From Anaerobacillus alkalidiazotrophicus (GTDB lineage Bacteria; Bacillota; Bacilli; Bacillales_H; Anaerobacillaceae): a DNA stretch of 64,000 nt. This document shows positions 1 through 10,428 of the stretch, one piece after another; the stretch's first letter is position 1, and the number at the start of each line of letters is the position of its first letter. The notes beneath the pieces are model-generated. The model saw only the letters and a list, made by a program, of their open reading frames with translations. It was not told the origin of the DNA and did no database searches. The position numbers and the translations under genes are program-made. Location: positions 1,108,501 to 1,172,500 of the forward strand of contig NZ_MLQS01000001.1 in the NCBI RefSeq assembly GCF_001866055.1, given 5' to 3'.

Positions 1-143
1 ACTAAAGAAAAATCTTTTTTATTCTTAGCTATTTTGATTATTTCTTCAATTTTTTCCTCGCGTATCTGATCGAGTTTCCGATAATTTTTTTCTGCATTAA
101 TAAAATTGTTCATTTGTTTTTTAATTTGAAGGTGTACACTCAT
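1..143 (-). CDS. DUF2533/YpbS-like small protein, 3' part beyond window
   Basis: An open frame runs from an ATG at 143 leftwards off the window edge (47 codons seen, no stop). It has a good ribosome binding site, AAAGGAGAG, just upstream on the minus strand. The visible protein begins MSVHLQIKKQMNNF and continues into a charged, probably helical stretch LDQIREEKIEEIIKIAK. From memory this resembles the start of DUF2533 (YpbS-type) proteins of Bacillus, which have no known function. It is divergent from comEA with only 44 bp between the starts. In B. subtilis the divergent neighbour here is comER, and this protein does not look like a ProC-type reductase. The family call is a recollection and is moderate at best. 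Confidence 0.5.
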   Translation of the reverse strand, partial: MSVHLQIKKQMNNFINAEKNYRKLDQIREEKIEEIIKIAKNKKDFSL

Positions 144-187
144 GTCTTTCTCTCCTTTAAAAAATAGTCTTAGGGGGTTATTTATTA

Positions 188-799
188 ATGATTAAATTAA
201 GGCGTAATAGTGCATTTCTGCTAATAGTTTTTTCTTTAGCCTTGTTTTTTAGTGTAAGCTTTATTAGAAATTTTGACAACAGTAGAGTTAGTGAGGGTAG
301 TTTTGAGAATTTTATTGAGTATCAGGGGTTTGAAATGGAGGTTGAAAAACAAGAAGAAGAGATCAGAACAATTATAGTGGATGTCAAAGGAGCGGTTAAT
401 CAACCGAATGTCTATGAGATGTATCCAGGTGACAGGGTTATTAATGCTATTGAAAAAGCAGAAGGCTTCCATAGCGAAGCGAATGTGAATTTGATAAACC
501 TTGCACAACTATTAGTAGATGAAATGGTCATTTATGTTCCGTTTATTGGTGAACAAGGAGAATTGAGTTTGGTTTCAACATTGGATACTACTAATAGTAC
601 GAATGGAAAGATAAATCTTAATTACGCAACGAGTGAAGAACTCCAAGCTATTCCTGGTATTGGCCCTTCTAAAGCGTCAGCAATTATTTCTTATCGAGAA
701 GAATTTGGTAAGTTTAATACTGTTGATGAGTTAATAAATGTTTCAGGTATTGGTCAAAAGTCGTTGGAGAAAATGATCGATTTTATTGAGGTGAAATAA
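188..799 (+). CDS. comEA: Competence protein ComEA, DNA receptor
   Basis: Membrane-anchored double-stranded DNA-binding protein of the transformation machinery; it captures DNA outside the membrane and hands it to the ComEC channel. The 203-residue product has an N-terminal membrane anchor (about residues 8-27), an acidic linker, an SLBB-type domain (about 62-117, starting IIVDVKGAVNQP) and a C-terminal helix-hairpin-helix DNA-binding domain (about 141-201) with the paired GIGP and GIGQ hairpins at 157-160 and 187-190. Length and domain order are those of the family. The ATG at 188 follows a GGGGG-rich binding site. It would normally lead comEA-comEB-comEC; here metY is inserted directly downstream. 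Confidence 0.95.
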   Translation: MIKLRRNSAFLLIVFSLALFFSVSFIRNFDNSRVSEGSFENFIEYQGFEMEVEKQEEEIRTIIVDVKGAVNQPNVYEMYPGDRVINAIEKAEGFHSEANVNLINLAQLLVDEMVIYVPFIGEQGELSLVSTLDTTNSTNGKINLNYATSEELQAIPGIGPSKASAIISYREEFGKFNTVDELINVSGIGQKSLEKMIDFIEVK

Positions 800-908
800 G
801 TACATGATTTGACATATAAATATAATGCGTACTTTATGGAGAGTTGCTACCGTTTAATAAACTCAAACGATATATTTTTTTGGAATTGTTAAATTAATCT
901 GAATTTTA

Positions 909-938
909 TTGACAGTTGTTTATTGATAACAGTATAAT
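909..938 (+). promoter_or_regulatory. Sigma-A-type promoter for metY
   Basis: A perfect TTGACA at 909-914 and a perfect TATAAT at 933-938 are separated by 18 bp. They lie about 80 bp upstream of the metY start. The remaining leader is too short for a SAM riboswitch and none is seen. This gives the inserted gene its own strong transcription. Confidence 0.85.
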
Positions 939-1018
939 CACTTAAATGTTTTGTTGGTAAAAATTTGTACAACATAAAACATAGAGACGAAGTTTATTAA
1001 ATTTTTAGGAGGAAATAA

Positions 1019-2308
<1,290 letters not shown>

Positions 2309-2317
2309 GGAATGAAT

Positions 2318-2345
2318 GGGAAGATATTTAATCTTCCCTCTTTCT
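2318..2345 (+). terminator. Intrinsic terminator after metY
   Basis: An 8-bp perfect stem GGGAAGAT / ATCTTCCC with a 5-nt loop starts 10 bp after the metY stop and is followed by a pyrimidine-rich TCTTTCT tail. The tail is not a pure T run, so termination may be partial. Confidence 0.65.
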
Positions 2346-2424
2346 AAATGAAATACCATTGACGTGAGTGTCATAATTTGTCTAAACTTAAGGGAAATGT
2401 ATAAAACATATTGGGAGGCAGTTT

Positions 2425-2994
2425 ATGTCACGTATATCTTGGGATCAATATTTTATGGCGCAGAGTCATTTATTAGCTTTAAGAAGTACATGTACTCGTT
2501 TAATGGTAGGAGCTACAATCGTTCGTGATAAGCGAATTATAGCAGGTGGCTATAATGGATCTATTTCAGGTGGCGTACATTGTATTGATGATGGTTGCTA
2601 TGTAGAGAATAACCATTGTATACGAACGATACATGCAGAAATAAATGCGTTATTACAGTGTGCGAAATTTGGTGTTCCAACAGCGGGTGCAGAAATATAT
2701 GTTACTCATTTTCCATGTTTAAATTGTACAAAAGCAATTATTCAAAGTGGGATAAAAAAAGTATATTACGCAAAAGATTATAAGAATCATCCTTATGCCA
2801 TAGAATTATTTGAAAACGCGGGTGTACATGTAGAAAATGTTGAGTTAGAAGAAATGATCTTAGATACAAAAACTTCTGAAAAAATTGCGTTTACTGCTCA
2901 GTTGCTCGCTAAATTAGAACAGGCTGGTGTGAGCCAAAAAGAAATCCAAAAATTAAAAGATGATGCAAATAATCTTTATACACCCACAAATTAA
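2425..2994 (+). CDS. comEB: ComEB, dCMP/deoxycytidylate deaminase family
   Basis: Zinc-dependent deaminase of the dCMP deaminase family, encoded within the late competence comE cluster. The 189-residue protein shows the catalytic H-A-E triad (H70, E72 in TIHAEINA) and the PCLNC zinc motif (97-101), with extra cysteines at 53, 58 and 65 as in longer dCMP deaminases. The expected reaction is dCMP to dUMP, feeding thymidylate synthesis; in B. subtilis it is not strictly needed for transformation. The ATG follows GGGAGG. It is separated from comEA by metY and from comEC by a 260-bp repeat, so the usual tight comEA-comEB-comEC transcription unit is broken. Confidence 0.93.
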   Translation: MSRISWDQYFMAQSHLLALRSTCTRLMVGATIVRDKRIIAGGYNGSISGGVHCIDDGCYVENNHCIRTIHAEINALLQCAKFGVPTAGAEIYVTHFPCLNCTKAIIQSGIKKVYYAKDYKNHPYAIELFENAGVHVENVELEEMILDTKTSEKIAFTAQLLAKLEQAGVSQKEIQKLKDDANNLYTPTN

Positions 2995-3010
2995 TCAAAC
3001 TGATTTGTTC

Positions 3011-3267
3011 CATAATCAGAATTTATAAATTTCTAACTTGGAAACTGTCTAGCTTTAGCGCCTACGAGCTCGGTCACTTCAGTCAAGCTACTGACTTCAA
3101 TAACTACATGAATAACGTCTCTGAATAGCTTCATGCAGCTTTGCTTCGAGGAAGCCTACTTCAAAGCTATGCTAGAAGACGCAGAAGCACGTAGGAAGCC
3201 AAAGAGCGGCTTCTGTCAAAGGCCTTCCAGTGCCTATCGCTCGTGACCAAGGCGCTTGCGCTTTTCG
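3011..3267 (+). repeat. Family 1 dispersed repeat, copy 1 (comEB-comEC gap)
   Basis: Fills the 315-bp gap between comEB and comEC. The left end is a conserved block ATAATCAGAATTTATAA...CTTGGAAACTGTCTAGC. The ends pair over long distance: AGCGCCT (3057-3063) plus GGTCAC (3072-3077) against GTGACC (3243-3248) plus AGGCGCT (3250-3256). Inner hairpins such as GAAGCC/GGCTTC are present. The right end is GGCGCTTGCGCTTTTC. Other copies lie at 10453, 39003, 40895 and (minus strand) 48381. No protein-coding frame is credible inside it. Confidence 0.85.
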
Positions 3268-3269
3268 AT

Positions 3270-3288
3270 GTTCTAGCGAAGCTAGAAC
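3270..3288 (+). promoter_or_regulatory. Short hairpin just upstream of the comEC ribosome binding site
   Basis: A perfect 8-bp stem GTTCTAGC / GCTAGAAC closes a GAA triloop and ends 11 nt before the AGGAGGTG of comEC. There is no T run, so it is not a classical terminator. It could affect mRNA stability or translation of comEC; no function is proven. Confidence 0.5.
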
Positions 3289-3312
3289 GATTTCTCAGTA
3301 GGAGGTGTATTG

Positions 3313-5619
3313 TTGTTTGGTAAGGTTTATATATTAGTTATCTCAGCTATTTTAAGTATACTTATTAGAATTCAGGGCTTTCATAGTGTTTCACTTTTTT
3401 TTATGTTAGCCCTCATTTATTTGCTTTATAAGAACAGGGATAACTATCGTTTTTTACTTATATGTATTTTAGTATTTACATTTTTTTATTTAAACCCCTT
3501 TTATTTTCAACCGTCCCCCTCAATCCCAACTACCAATTTTATAAATGGTAGTATTGCTTCTATACCAAAGTACGATGGTAACAAAGTCTCATTTGAATTT
3601 ACAGCTTCTAATCATAAAGTTCAAATTAACTACTTCGCAAAAACTAATAAAGAGAAAAGAGAGCTTGAAGAATATTTATTAGTCGGTATGACTTGCTTCT
3701 TTGAAGGGGAATATTATCAACCTCAAGAGGCTAGAAATTATTATAGTTTTAATTATAAAGAATATTTAAAACAAAAAAATATTCATTTCATATACACTCC
3801 TTTCTCACTTTCTGCTGTAAATTGTGTAGAAGGTCGTCAGTCGCCTTATCGTTTGCTTCAAAGATATCGCCAGAATGGAATAAATTATATAATGCAACAT
3901 TTTCCTGATGGGAGTAAAGGACTTATGGTTGCCCTTATCTTTGGTGAAAGGGGAGAAATAGAACATGAACTTTTACGTTCTTATCAATCTTTAGGAGTTA
4001 TTCACCTGTTAGCTGTTTCAGGTCTGCATGTTGGGCTAATCAGTGCGAGTCTTTATTTTCTCTTGATTCGGGTTGGTTTTACAAAGGAACGAACAATCGA
4101 TTTGCTTATGATACTATTGCCTATATATATGGTTATTTCTGGTGCTGCTCCTTCAGTAATTAGGGCAACTGCTATGTCTATGATCGTACTACTTTCCATT
4201 AAGGGAAAGATAAAAATATGTCCTTTAGATGGAATAAGCTTTATTTGTATAGGGTTATTAATAATAAATCCTTATCTTCTTCTTCATCTTGGTTTTCAAC
4301 TTTCTTTCCTTACCTCATATTCTTTAATTATCTCTGCAAATACTATTTTCCCAATGTATTCTAATCGAATAATTCAACTTTTAGTTGTAACAAGTATCGC
4401 TCAATTAATTTCATTCCCTATTATTGTATATCATTTTTATGAAATATCACTTTGGAGTATCCCTTTAAACCTTATTTATATTCCTTTCATTACCTTTTTT
4501 GCATTACCGTTTTCTTTTATCAGTTTTTTTTCTCACCTATTGCTCGGTCCTATTAGTGAGTTCATCATTGCGTTTTATCATTATTTAGTAACAAATGCAC
4601 ACAAAGGCTTAATGTACTTGATGAATGTTCCTTATTCTACGATTACACTTGGCAAGCCTCCACTTTATGTAGTTGTTTTCTATTACGTGACTATTGGGTT
4701 TAACTTGTGTACTGTTGAGAAAATGAAATCTCTTAATCATCTAATAAAAAGTTGTAGTATTTTTATTATGATTTTGCTTTTTCATTGGCATCTACCCTAT
4801 CTTTCAAATGAAGGAGAAATAACAATGATTGACGTTGGACAAGGAGATAGTATTTACATTGAACTTCCTAGAAGAAAGGCTGTTTATATCATTGATACTG
4901 GAGGGAATGTTGAACTCAGATTTAGACCAGAATGGCAACAACGTGAAAAAATATTTGATGTTGGGCAAGATGTACTTGTCCCGTTTTTAAAAGCGAAAGG
5001 GGTAAGAAAAATAGATAAATTAATATTGTCTCACGGACATTTTGATCATATTGGTGGAGCGGAAGCTTTAATGGGGGAAGTACCTGTCCGAAATCTGCTG
5101 TATAGTGCTCCGCCAGAAACTGAATTCGAAAAAAATTTACTACAAGGTTTCGATGAAATTGGAACAAACATTACGATTGTAAAAAAAGGTGATTATTGGA
5201 AAAGGGGGATTTATGAATTTTTTATCTTGTCTGCTAATCGTGTAACTACAAACATCAACGACAGATCAATTGTTTTATTCACACGAATTGGTGGAAAGAA
5301 TTGGTTGTTCACAGGGGATTTAGAAGCGGAGGGTGAAAGTAGAATGGTAGCTGATTTCCCCGACATAAATGTAGATATATTGAAAGTTGGACACCATGGT
5401 AGTAATACCTCAACAACAGATGCGTTATTAAAGGTGACTAATCCTAAATACGCTCTTATTTCAGTTGGGCAGAATAATCGGTACGGGCATCCGAACCAGG
5501 AAGTAATTAATCGTTTAGAAGAGAGAAATGTAAAGATTTTAAGAACGGATCAACTTGGTGCAATCCGTTACCGTTTCAAGGGTGAGAAAGGTTTCTTTGA
5601 TACAAAGGTCACCAAATAG
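3313..5619 (+). CDS. comEC: ComEC/Rec2 DNA uptake channel protein
   Basis: Polytopic membrane protein that forms the channel through which single-stranded DNA enters during transformation. About 768 residues: N-terminal membrane segments and a soluble ComEC domain, a central competence-domain bundle of hydrophobic helices (roughly 200-500), and a C-terminal metallo-beta-lactamase-like domain with the metal motif SHGHFDHIGG (near residue 575), proposed to degrade the non-transported strand. Two TTG codons in a row (3310 and 3313) can start it; 3313 is preferred because it lies 7 nt after GGAGG. The reading frame is intact, so the competence channel may be functional despite the rearranged operon. 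Confidence 0.95.
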   Translation: MFGKVYILVISAILSILIRIQGFHSVSLFFMLALIYLLYKNRDNYRFLLICILVFTFFYLNPFYFQPSPSIPTTNFINGSIASIPKYDGNKVSFEFTASNHKVQINYFAKTNKEKRELEEYLLVGMTCFFEGEYYQPQEARNYYSFNYKEYLKQKNIHFIYTPFSLSAVNCVEGRQSPYRLLQRYRQNGINYIMQHFPDGSKGLMVALIFGERGEIEHELLRSYQSLGVIHLLAVSGLHVGLISASLYFLLIRVGFTKERTIDLLMILLPIYMVISGAAPSVIRATAMSMIVLLSIKGKIKICPLDGISFICIGLLIINPYLLLHLGFQLSFLTSYSLIISANTIFPMYSNRIIQLLVVTSIAQLISFPIIVYHFYEISLWSIPLNLIYIPFITFFALPFSFISFFSHLLLGPISEFIIAFYHYLVTNAHKGLMYLMNVPYSTITLGKPPLYVVVFYYVTIGFNLCTVEKMKSLNHLIKSCSIFIMILLFHWHLPYLSNEGEITMIDVGQGDSIYIELPRRKAVYIIDTGGNVELRFRPEWQQREKIFDVGQDVLVPFLKAKGVRKIDKLILSHGHFDHIGGAEALMGEVPVRNLLYSAPPETEFEKNLLQGFDEIGTNITIVKKGDYWKRGIYEFFILSANRVTTNINDRSIVLFTRIGGKNWLFTGDLEAEGESRMVADFPDINVDILKVGHHGSNTSTTDALLKVTNPKYALISVGQNNRYGHPNQEVINRLEERNVKILRTDQLGAIRYRFKGEKGFFDTKVTK

Positions 5620-5783
5620 TACTAAAAACACAAAAGATTTTTTCTGACATTGTTGTAAAGAGTTGTCACCAATATACTACACATGCATAGGATATTATAA
5701 CTAATATACAGCTTAAAAAAATATTGATTATTGTCAATAAGAGGATATCCTAGGCTCCTCTAGTTGGCGTTTATCATAAATGG

Positions 5784-5815
5784 AGGGATTACCATTTCGG
5801 ATAATCTCTCTTTTT
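5784..5815 (+). terminator. Terminator-like hairpin between comEC and holA
   Basis: A 9-bp stem GAGGGATTA / TAATCTCTC (one G-T pair) is followed by TTTTT. It lies 165 bp beyond comEC in a 318-bp gap that otherwise shows no gene; the small yqzM gene found here in B. subtilis was looked for and not seen. Confidence 0.65.
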
Positions 5816-5937
5816 CACTTGTGTTTACAATATTTCTATTGTTAAAATTAATCATAAAAGAACAAGTTTTCGTAAAGTGATTAGTAGGAATGGAAACAAA
5901 ACTATAGTCACTTAAAAAAAGAGAGGTTATTAAATTA

Positions 5938-6960
5938 ATGAGTTTTTTACAAGTGCAAAAAAAAATTAAATCAGGAAACTTTTCACCTATTTATTTATTA
6001 TACGGAACAGAAGTATTTTTAATCGAAGAAATCATCCATAGTATTATTAATAAAGTGTTAACAGAGGATGAATATGACTTTAATTTATCTACATATGAAC
6101 TAAAGGAAACGCCTATTTCATTAGCTATTGAAGAAGCATTAACTATTCCATTTATGGGTTCTTATCGTGTAGTCATTGTAAAAGATCCTCAATTTTTAAC
6201 GGGAAAAGATCAAACTAAAGTAGAGCATGATTTAAAAGCTTTTGAATCTTATATATTAAATCCTGTTCCTGAAACGATTTTTGTGGTAGTAGCCCCTTAT
6301 GAAAAATTAGATGAACGAAAAAAAATTGTTAAGCTTTTAAAAAAGGAAGCAGAGGTAGTTGCTGCCCTTCCATTTAATGAGCAAGAAATGGATAAATGGT
6401 TGGAGAATAGAGTGAAAAAATATGAAGTAGCTATAAGTGCATCTGCTAAAGAACTATTAACGCAATTATTAGGAAACCGCTTAGTTATGATTGCCGGGGA
6501 AATTGAAAAGTTATCTCTATTCGTAGGGAGGGGCGGAACAATTGATGAAACAACCGTACAACAAATGGTTTCCAAAACCGTTGAACAAGATGTGTTCTCT
6601 CTTGTAGATCATGTTGTTCACCGTAGGAAGCAAGAAGCACTGCAAGTATTTTATGAATTAATAAAACAAAAAGAAGAACCAATAAAAATATTATCTTTAC
6701 TAGCAAGGCAATTTCGGATTCTTTATCAAGTTAAAGAGCTTTCTAAAAGAGGGTACTCTCAACAAAATATTGCTGGGACACTTAAGATACACCCTTATGT
6801 AGTAAAATTAGCTAACCAACAAGGTAAATTGTTTTCAGAAAAGCAATTATTAAAATTTATTGATGAATTAGCTGAAACGGATTATAAAATCAAAACAGGG
6901 AAAATTGAAAAGCAGCTTGCGTTAGAGTTATTCATTATTCAAGCTGTATCTGTAGTTTAA
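5938..6960 (+). CDS. holA: DNA polymerase III, delta subunit
   Basis: Clamp-loader delta subunit that opens the beta sliding clamp during chromosome replication. The 340-residue length and the N-terminal pattern YLLYGTEVFLIEE, which is the degenerate P-loop region of the family, support the call, together with the domain II/III features EQDVFSLVDHVVHRRKQEAL and LARQFRILYQVKEL. The ATG follows GAGAGG. It follows comEC in the conserved order and converges on rpsT, with which it shares a strong bidirectional terminator. Confidence 0.93.
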   Translation: MSFLQVQKKIKSGNFSPIYLLYGTEVFLIEEIIHSIINKVLTEDEYDFNLSTYELKETPISLAIEEALTIPFMGSYRVVIVKDPQFLTGKDQTKVEHDLKAFESYILNPVPETIFVVVAPYEKLDERKKIVKLLKKEAEVVAALPFNEQEMDKWLENRVKKYEVAISASAKELLTQLLGNRLVMIAGEIEKLSLFVGRGGTIDETTVQQMVSKTVEQDVFSLVDHVVHRRKQEALQVFYELIKQKEEPIKILSLLARQFRILYQVKELSKRGYSQQNIAGTLKIHPYVVKLANQQGKLFSEKQLLKFIDELAETDYKIKTGKIEKQLALELFIIQAVSVV

Positions 6961-7055
6961 AGGGCTAAGTTCTTAACGTTGCTTAGTGAAATGCTATTAC
7001 TAAGCTTATCGTGAAAACGTGGTTTATTTCGAAAAAAATTTAGCCTAAAATGAAC

Positions 7056-7120
7056 AAAAGGGCTTACTGGTGCCAGACTCCTCTTTGGAAGGAGTTTGGC
7101 ACCAGTAGCCCTTTTTTCTT
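7056..7120. terminator. Bidirectional terminator between holA and rpsT
   Basis: A long stem (AAAGGGCT-ACTGGTGCCA arms, near-perfect, about 24 bp) with a short loop is flanked by T runs on the right (TTTTTTCTTTTT) and by A residues on the left, so it can end transcripts of both convergent genes. A weaker hairpin GCTTAGT/ACTAAGC lies just upstream (about 6979-7005). Confidence 0.9.
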
Positions 7121-7141
7121 TTTATACAATAGGAATGATTA

Positions 7142-7408
7142 TTATGCTGTAATCTCGTTTAATTTCTTCGCTAGGCGAGATTTTTGACGAGATGCCGCAT
7201 TTTTATGAATTAAACCTTTTGTTGCAGCTTTATCAAGCTTTTTGGTTGCAACCAAGAACGCTTCTTTAGCTCCTTCAACTTCTTTACCTTCAACTTTTGT
7301 TTCGAAAGTTTTGATAGCTGTACGAAGTGCAGATTTAACTGAAGCATTTTGCGCACGACGCTTTTCGCTTGTTTTTACGCGTTTGATAGCTGATTTAATA
7401 TTTGGCAT
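7142..7408 (-). CDS. rpsT: 30S ribosomal protein S20
   Basis: Small, lysine-rich protein that binds 16S rRNA and is needed for 30S subunit assembly. The 88-residue product starts [18 protein letters not shown], the diagnostic S20 opening, and ends in a basic region rich in Lys and Arg. The frame extends upstream for 29 codons, but the ATG at 7408 is chosen because it is preceded by a strong AAGGAGGTG site and matches the family start. It is transcribed opposite to its neighbours and divergent from gpr, as in B. subtilis. Confidence 0.97.
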   Translation of the reverse strand: MPNIKSAIKRVKTSEKRRAQNASVKSALRTAIKTFETKVEGKEVEGAKEAFLVATKKLDKAATKGLIHKNAASRQKSRLAKKLNEITA

Positions 7409-7511
7409 TCCTTTCACCTCCTTGATGCAACCGTGTAATTGCGAATATATAAGTACAACACATTGCATTGTAACAAAACTCAGGAGCAAATGCAATAGGT
7501 AATGAAAAGGA

Positions 7512-7541
7512 GAATAGCAAGATACACTACTGGGAATAATT
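7512..7541 (+). promoter_or_regulatory. Possible forespore (sigma-G/F-type) promoter for gpr
   Basis: GAATA at 7512-7516 fits the -35 consensus GHATR. After 18 bp, AATAATT at 7535-7541 partly matches the sigma-G -10 (CATNHTA); after 15 bp, GGGAATAAT partly matches sigma-F. The expected start site is about 25 nt before the gpr ATG. gpr is under sigma-F/G control in B. subtilis. The match is imperfect. Confidence 0.4.
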
Positions 7542-7570
7542 TGAATACAAAAACGTATAAAGAAGGTGTT

Positions 7571-8692
7571 ATGATGAGTGGCGAAATAAATTTAGATAAA
7601 TATAATATTCGAACAGATTTAGCACTTGAAGCTCATGAATTAGTTCAGGAAATGGAAGGGAAAAAAGAGCAGAAACAAAGACAGACAATTAATGGTGTGA
7701 TTATAAAAGAAAGAGATGAAGAAGGGGTACATATTTCAACTGTTGAAATAACAGAAGAAGGAGCGAAAAGGCTAGGGAAAAAGGCTGGTAGCTACTTAAC
7801 GTTTGAGATGCAAGGGATAAGAAATAAAGATACAGAATTACAAGAAACCGTAGAACGAGTATTTGCTAAAGAATTTAATTTGTTTTTAAAACATTTAGGA
7901 ATTAATGAAGAGGCAAGTTGTTTAGTTGTAGGGTTGGGAAATTGGAATGTTACTCCAGATGCATTAGGACCGATTGCTGTTGAAAATTTATTAATCACAA
8001 AACATATCTTTGAATTACAACCAGAGCAAATATCCGAAGGGTTTCGACCTGTAAGTGCCATTACTCCAGGGGTGATGGGGATTACAGGCATTGAAACAAG
8101 TGACATTATCCATGGTGTCATTGAAAAAACAAAACCAGACTTTGTTATTGCTATTGACGCTTTAGCTGCTCGTTCTATTGAACGAGTAAACGCGACTATC
8201 CAAGTTTCAGATTCCGGGATTCATCCTGGTTCTGGAGTTGGAAATAAGCGAAAAGAACTAAGTAAAGAAACGTTAGGAATACCCGTTATAGCTGTAGGAA
8301 TTCCAACAGTTGTTGATGCGGTATCTATAACAAGTGATACGATTGATTTTGTTTTAAAACATTTCGGAAGGGAAATGCGCGAAGGGAATAAACCCTCTCG
8401 TTCTTTAACACCAGCAGGGATGACTTTTGGGGAAAAAAGAGTACTTACTGATGAGGATATGCCTGAGTTACAGACGAGAAAAAATATTCTTGGTATGATT
8501 GGTGGCCTTGAAGAAGAAGAAAAACGTCAGCTAATTAAAGAGGTCCTGTCGCCAATTGGGCATAATTTGATGGTTACTCCTAAGGAAGTAGATGTATTTA
8601 TTGAAGATATGGCGAATGTTTTAGCTGCAGGATTAAATGCAGCACTTCATGGTGAAGTAGATCAAGACAACGTTGGAATGTATACTCATTAA
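7571..8692 (+). CDS. gpr: Germination protease GPR
   Basis: Endopeptidase that starts degradation of small acid-soluble spore proteins during germination. It is made in the forespore as a zymogen that self-processes near the N-terminus. The 373-residue protein contains the family core [47 protein letters not shown] and [13 protein letters not shown], and ends with [12 protein letters not shown]. Several acidic residues in these blocks are the proposed catalytic site. The frame could begin earlier at 7502, but the ATG at 7571 (or 7574) follows AGAAGGTG and matches the usual length. Its presence shows a spore former. Confidence 0.96.
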   Translation: MMSGEINLDKYNIRTDLALEAHELVQEMEGKKEQKQRQTINGVIIKERDEEGVHISTVEITEEGAKRLGKKAGSYLTFEMQGIRNKDTELQETVERVFAKEFNLFLKHLGINEEASCLVVGLGNWNVTPDALGPIAVENLLITKHIFELQPEQISEGFRPVSAITPGVMGITGIETSDIIHGVIEKTKPDFVIAIDALAARSIERVNATIQVSDSGIHPGSGVGNKRKELSKETLGIPVIAVGIPTVVDAVSITSDTIDFVLKHFGREMREGNKPSRSLTPAGMTFGEKRVLTDEDMPELQTRKNILGMIGGLEEEEKRQLIKEVLSPIGHNLMVTPKEVDVFIEDMANVLAAGLNAALHGEVDQDNVGMYTH

Positions 8693-8859
8693 GAGCAATG
8701 TTAAATTATGAGAGTTATATTTATTTTTGTAACATTTTGATATAACTAATGATCGATTAAAAGAATTAGAAAAGAAAACGTGAAGATCCATATTAATTTG
8801 TTCTACTCTTTCAATACTTGGCATATCATAATGTAGACAGGCTATGAAAGGGTGAGATA

Positions 8860-10035
8860 ATGTCTTCTAGAAATTTTAGAGGATTTACGTTTAAGGTAAA
8901 TAGGACAAGTCTAAAGCGAATAACTGTGTTGGTCATCGTTGGTATAATGGCATTATTTATTGTAACGGGGATGCTTACTGCGTTTGAACCAGGATATGGA
9001 TTATCCTCTTCAACAGTTCATGCATGGAGCTCCTATGTTTCTAGTGAAGCATTAGTGCATATGATGGGAACCGAAAATCCATATTTTACTCAAGCATTAC
9101 CTGAAGACAGTCAACCACCAAACTTTTCTAGCTTAGCTTTTGAATTAGCTACTAGCCTAAATCCTGATGACCCCAGGAGTTTATTAGGAAGAGAGTTACC
9201 AGGATTTGCCTTGTTCGATGGTAAAATTATTGTAGCAGGAGAACATACAGATTATACGAATATGCCAATTGAATCAGCACCACCAATGGAAGTAATGATG
9301 GCAGAACGAGAAGTTTCACAAGAAAATATTGAAAAAATGGACAAGATAGATGAAGAAGCACCATCAAATGTAACTACAGGTGGAAAAAAAGTTGTCCATA
9401 TCATCCATTCACATAGTAGAGAGTCATTTTTGCCAGAATTAAAAGACACAAATGTACCAAATCAAGCATTTCACTCAACGGTTAATATTACGTTAGTCGG
9501 TGAAAGATTAGGGCGAGAATTAGAAAAAAGAGGAATCGGCGTTGAGGTTGATAAGAGTGATATAGGAGCAATACTTAGTAATCGTGGATGGGTATATGGT
9601 CAATCCTACGATGCATCGAGAGAGATTGTGAAAGAAGCAATTAGTAATAATAATGACTTAGAATTTTTCTTTGATTTGCATCGTGATGCACAACCAAGGG
9701 ATATTACAACAGTTACTATTAACGGAGTGGAATATGCAAGAACTCTATTTATTGTAGGAGAAAATAATAAGAACTATGAAAAAAATCTAAAGTTAGCAAC
9801 CGAACTACATGAATTATTAGATAAAAGGTATCCTGGTTTGAGTAGAGGGGTTATTTTAAAACCTGCTTCGGGAGCTAATGGTAGATATAATCAAGATTTA
9901 TCACCAAATTCTATTTTAGTTGAAGTTGGTGGCGTAGATAATACACTTGAAGAGGGATATCGATCTGCAGAAGCTTTTGCAAAAGTATTTAGCGAATATT
10001 ACTGGGATGCTGAAAAAGTAAATAACATAGAATAA
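8860..10035 (+). CDS. spoIIP: Stage II sporulation protein P (SpoIIP) amidase/endopeptidase
   Basis: Peptidoglycan amidase and endopeptidase of the SpoIID-SpoIIM-SpoIIP complex that drives membrane migration during engulfment. The 391-residue protein has one N-terminal membrane segment (about 21-42), a variable extracytoplasmic linker and the catalytic domain with zinc-site motifs HSHSRESF (near 182) and FFDLHRDA (near 273); LVEVGGVDNTLEE near the end is also a family block. The ATG at 8860 follows a GAAAGGGTGA site. It sits between gpr and yqxA, its usual neighbours. A sigma-E promoter is expected upstream but no convincing match was found. Confidence 0.96.
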   Translation: MSSRNFRGFTFKVNRTSLKRITVLVIVGIMALFIVTGMLTAFEPGYGLSSSTVHAWSSYVSSEALVHMMGTENPYFTQALPEDSQPPNFSSLAFELATSLNPDDPRSLLGRELPGFALFDGKIIVAGEHTDYTNMPIESAPPMEVMMAEREVSQENIEKMDKIDEEAPSNVTTGGKKVVHIIHSHSRESFLPELKDTNVPNQAFHSTVNITLVGERLGRELEKRGIGVEVDKSDIGAILSNRGWVYGQSYDASREIVKEAISNNNDLEFFFDLHRDAQPRDITTVTINGVEYARTLFIVGENNKNYEKNLKLATELHELLDKRYPGLSRGVILKPASGANGRYNQDLSPNSILVEVGGVDNTLEEGYRSAEAFAKVFSEYYWDAEKVNNIE

Positions 10036-10071
10036 ACTTAACCAAATATTTAATATAAGGTGGTGTAAACA

Positions 10072-10425
10072 GTGACGAAATTTTTGCTAAAATGCTTTTT
10101 TATTACGACTGTCCTTTTTGGTGGAGTACTAGTAGGAATTCAAATTGCTAGTAACAATATGATACAAATGACAGGTGACAGTAAGTATTCAACTACGAAT
10201 ATCATAAAAAAGAGTGATAGTAACGAAACTCCTACTGTTTATACCGACCTAACAACTGAAAAGGTAACTAGCCATGATTTGGAAAGTAAACAAGAAAAAT
10301 TAGAACAAATACAGACATTCAATCTTTTTTCTCAAATGGGTGTAAGGTTATCAGATATTCTTAATAAGCTTTTTTCAAGCATTTTGTCGCAGCTAACTGC
10401 TGCAATAGGGAATGTTTTAACTTAG
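10072..10425 (+). CDS. yqxA: YqxA-like DUF3679 protein
   Basis: Small protein of unknown function that follows spoIIP in many Bacilli. It has 117 residues with one N-terminal hydrophobic segment (about 4-26) and a mostly polar remainder. The middle HDLESKQEKLEQIQTFNLFSQMG resembles the YqxA family block as I recall it. It starts with GTG after AAGGTGGTG and lies 36 bp after spoIIP, so it is probably cotranscribed. A terminator follows at once. The family assignment rests on position and partial similarity. Confidence 0.75.
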   Translation: MTKFLLKCFFITTVLFGGVLVGIQIASNNMIQMTGDSKYSTTNIIKKSDSNETPTVYTDLTTEKVTSHDLESKQEKLEQIQTFNLFSQMGVRLSDILNKLFSSILSQLTAAIGNVLT

Positions 10426-10428
10426 TAG

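Noticed and set aside
5620..5937. yqzM gene between comEC and holA
   Set aside because: The longest minus-strand reading from the likely ATG stops after five codons; nothing resembling YqzM was found.
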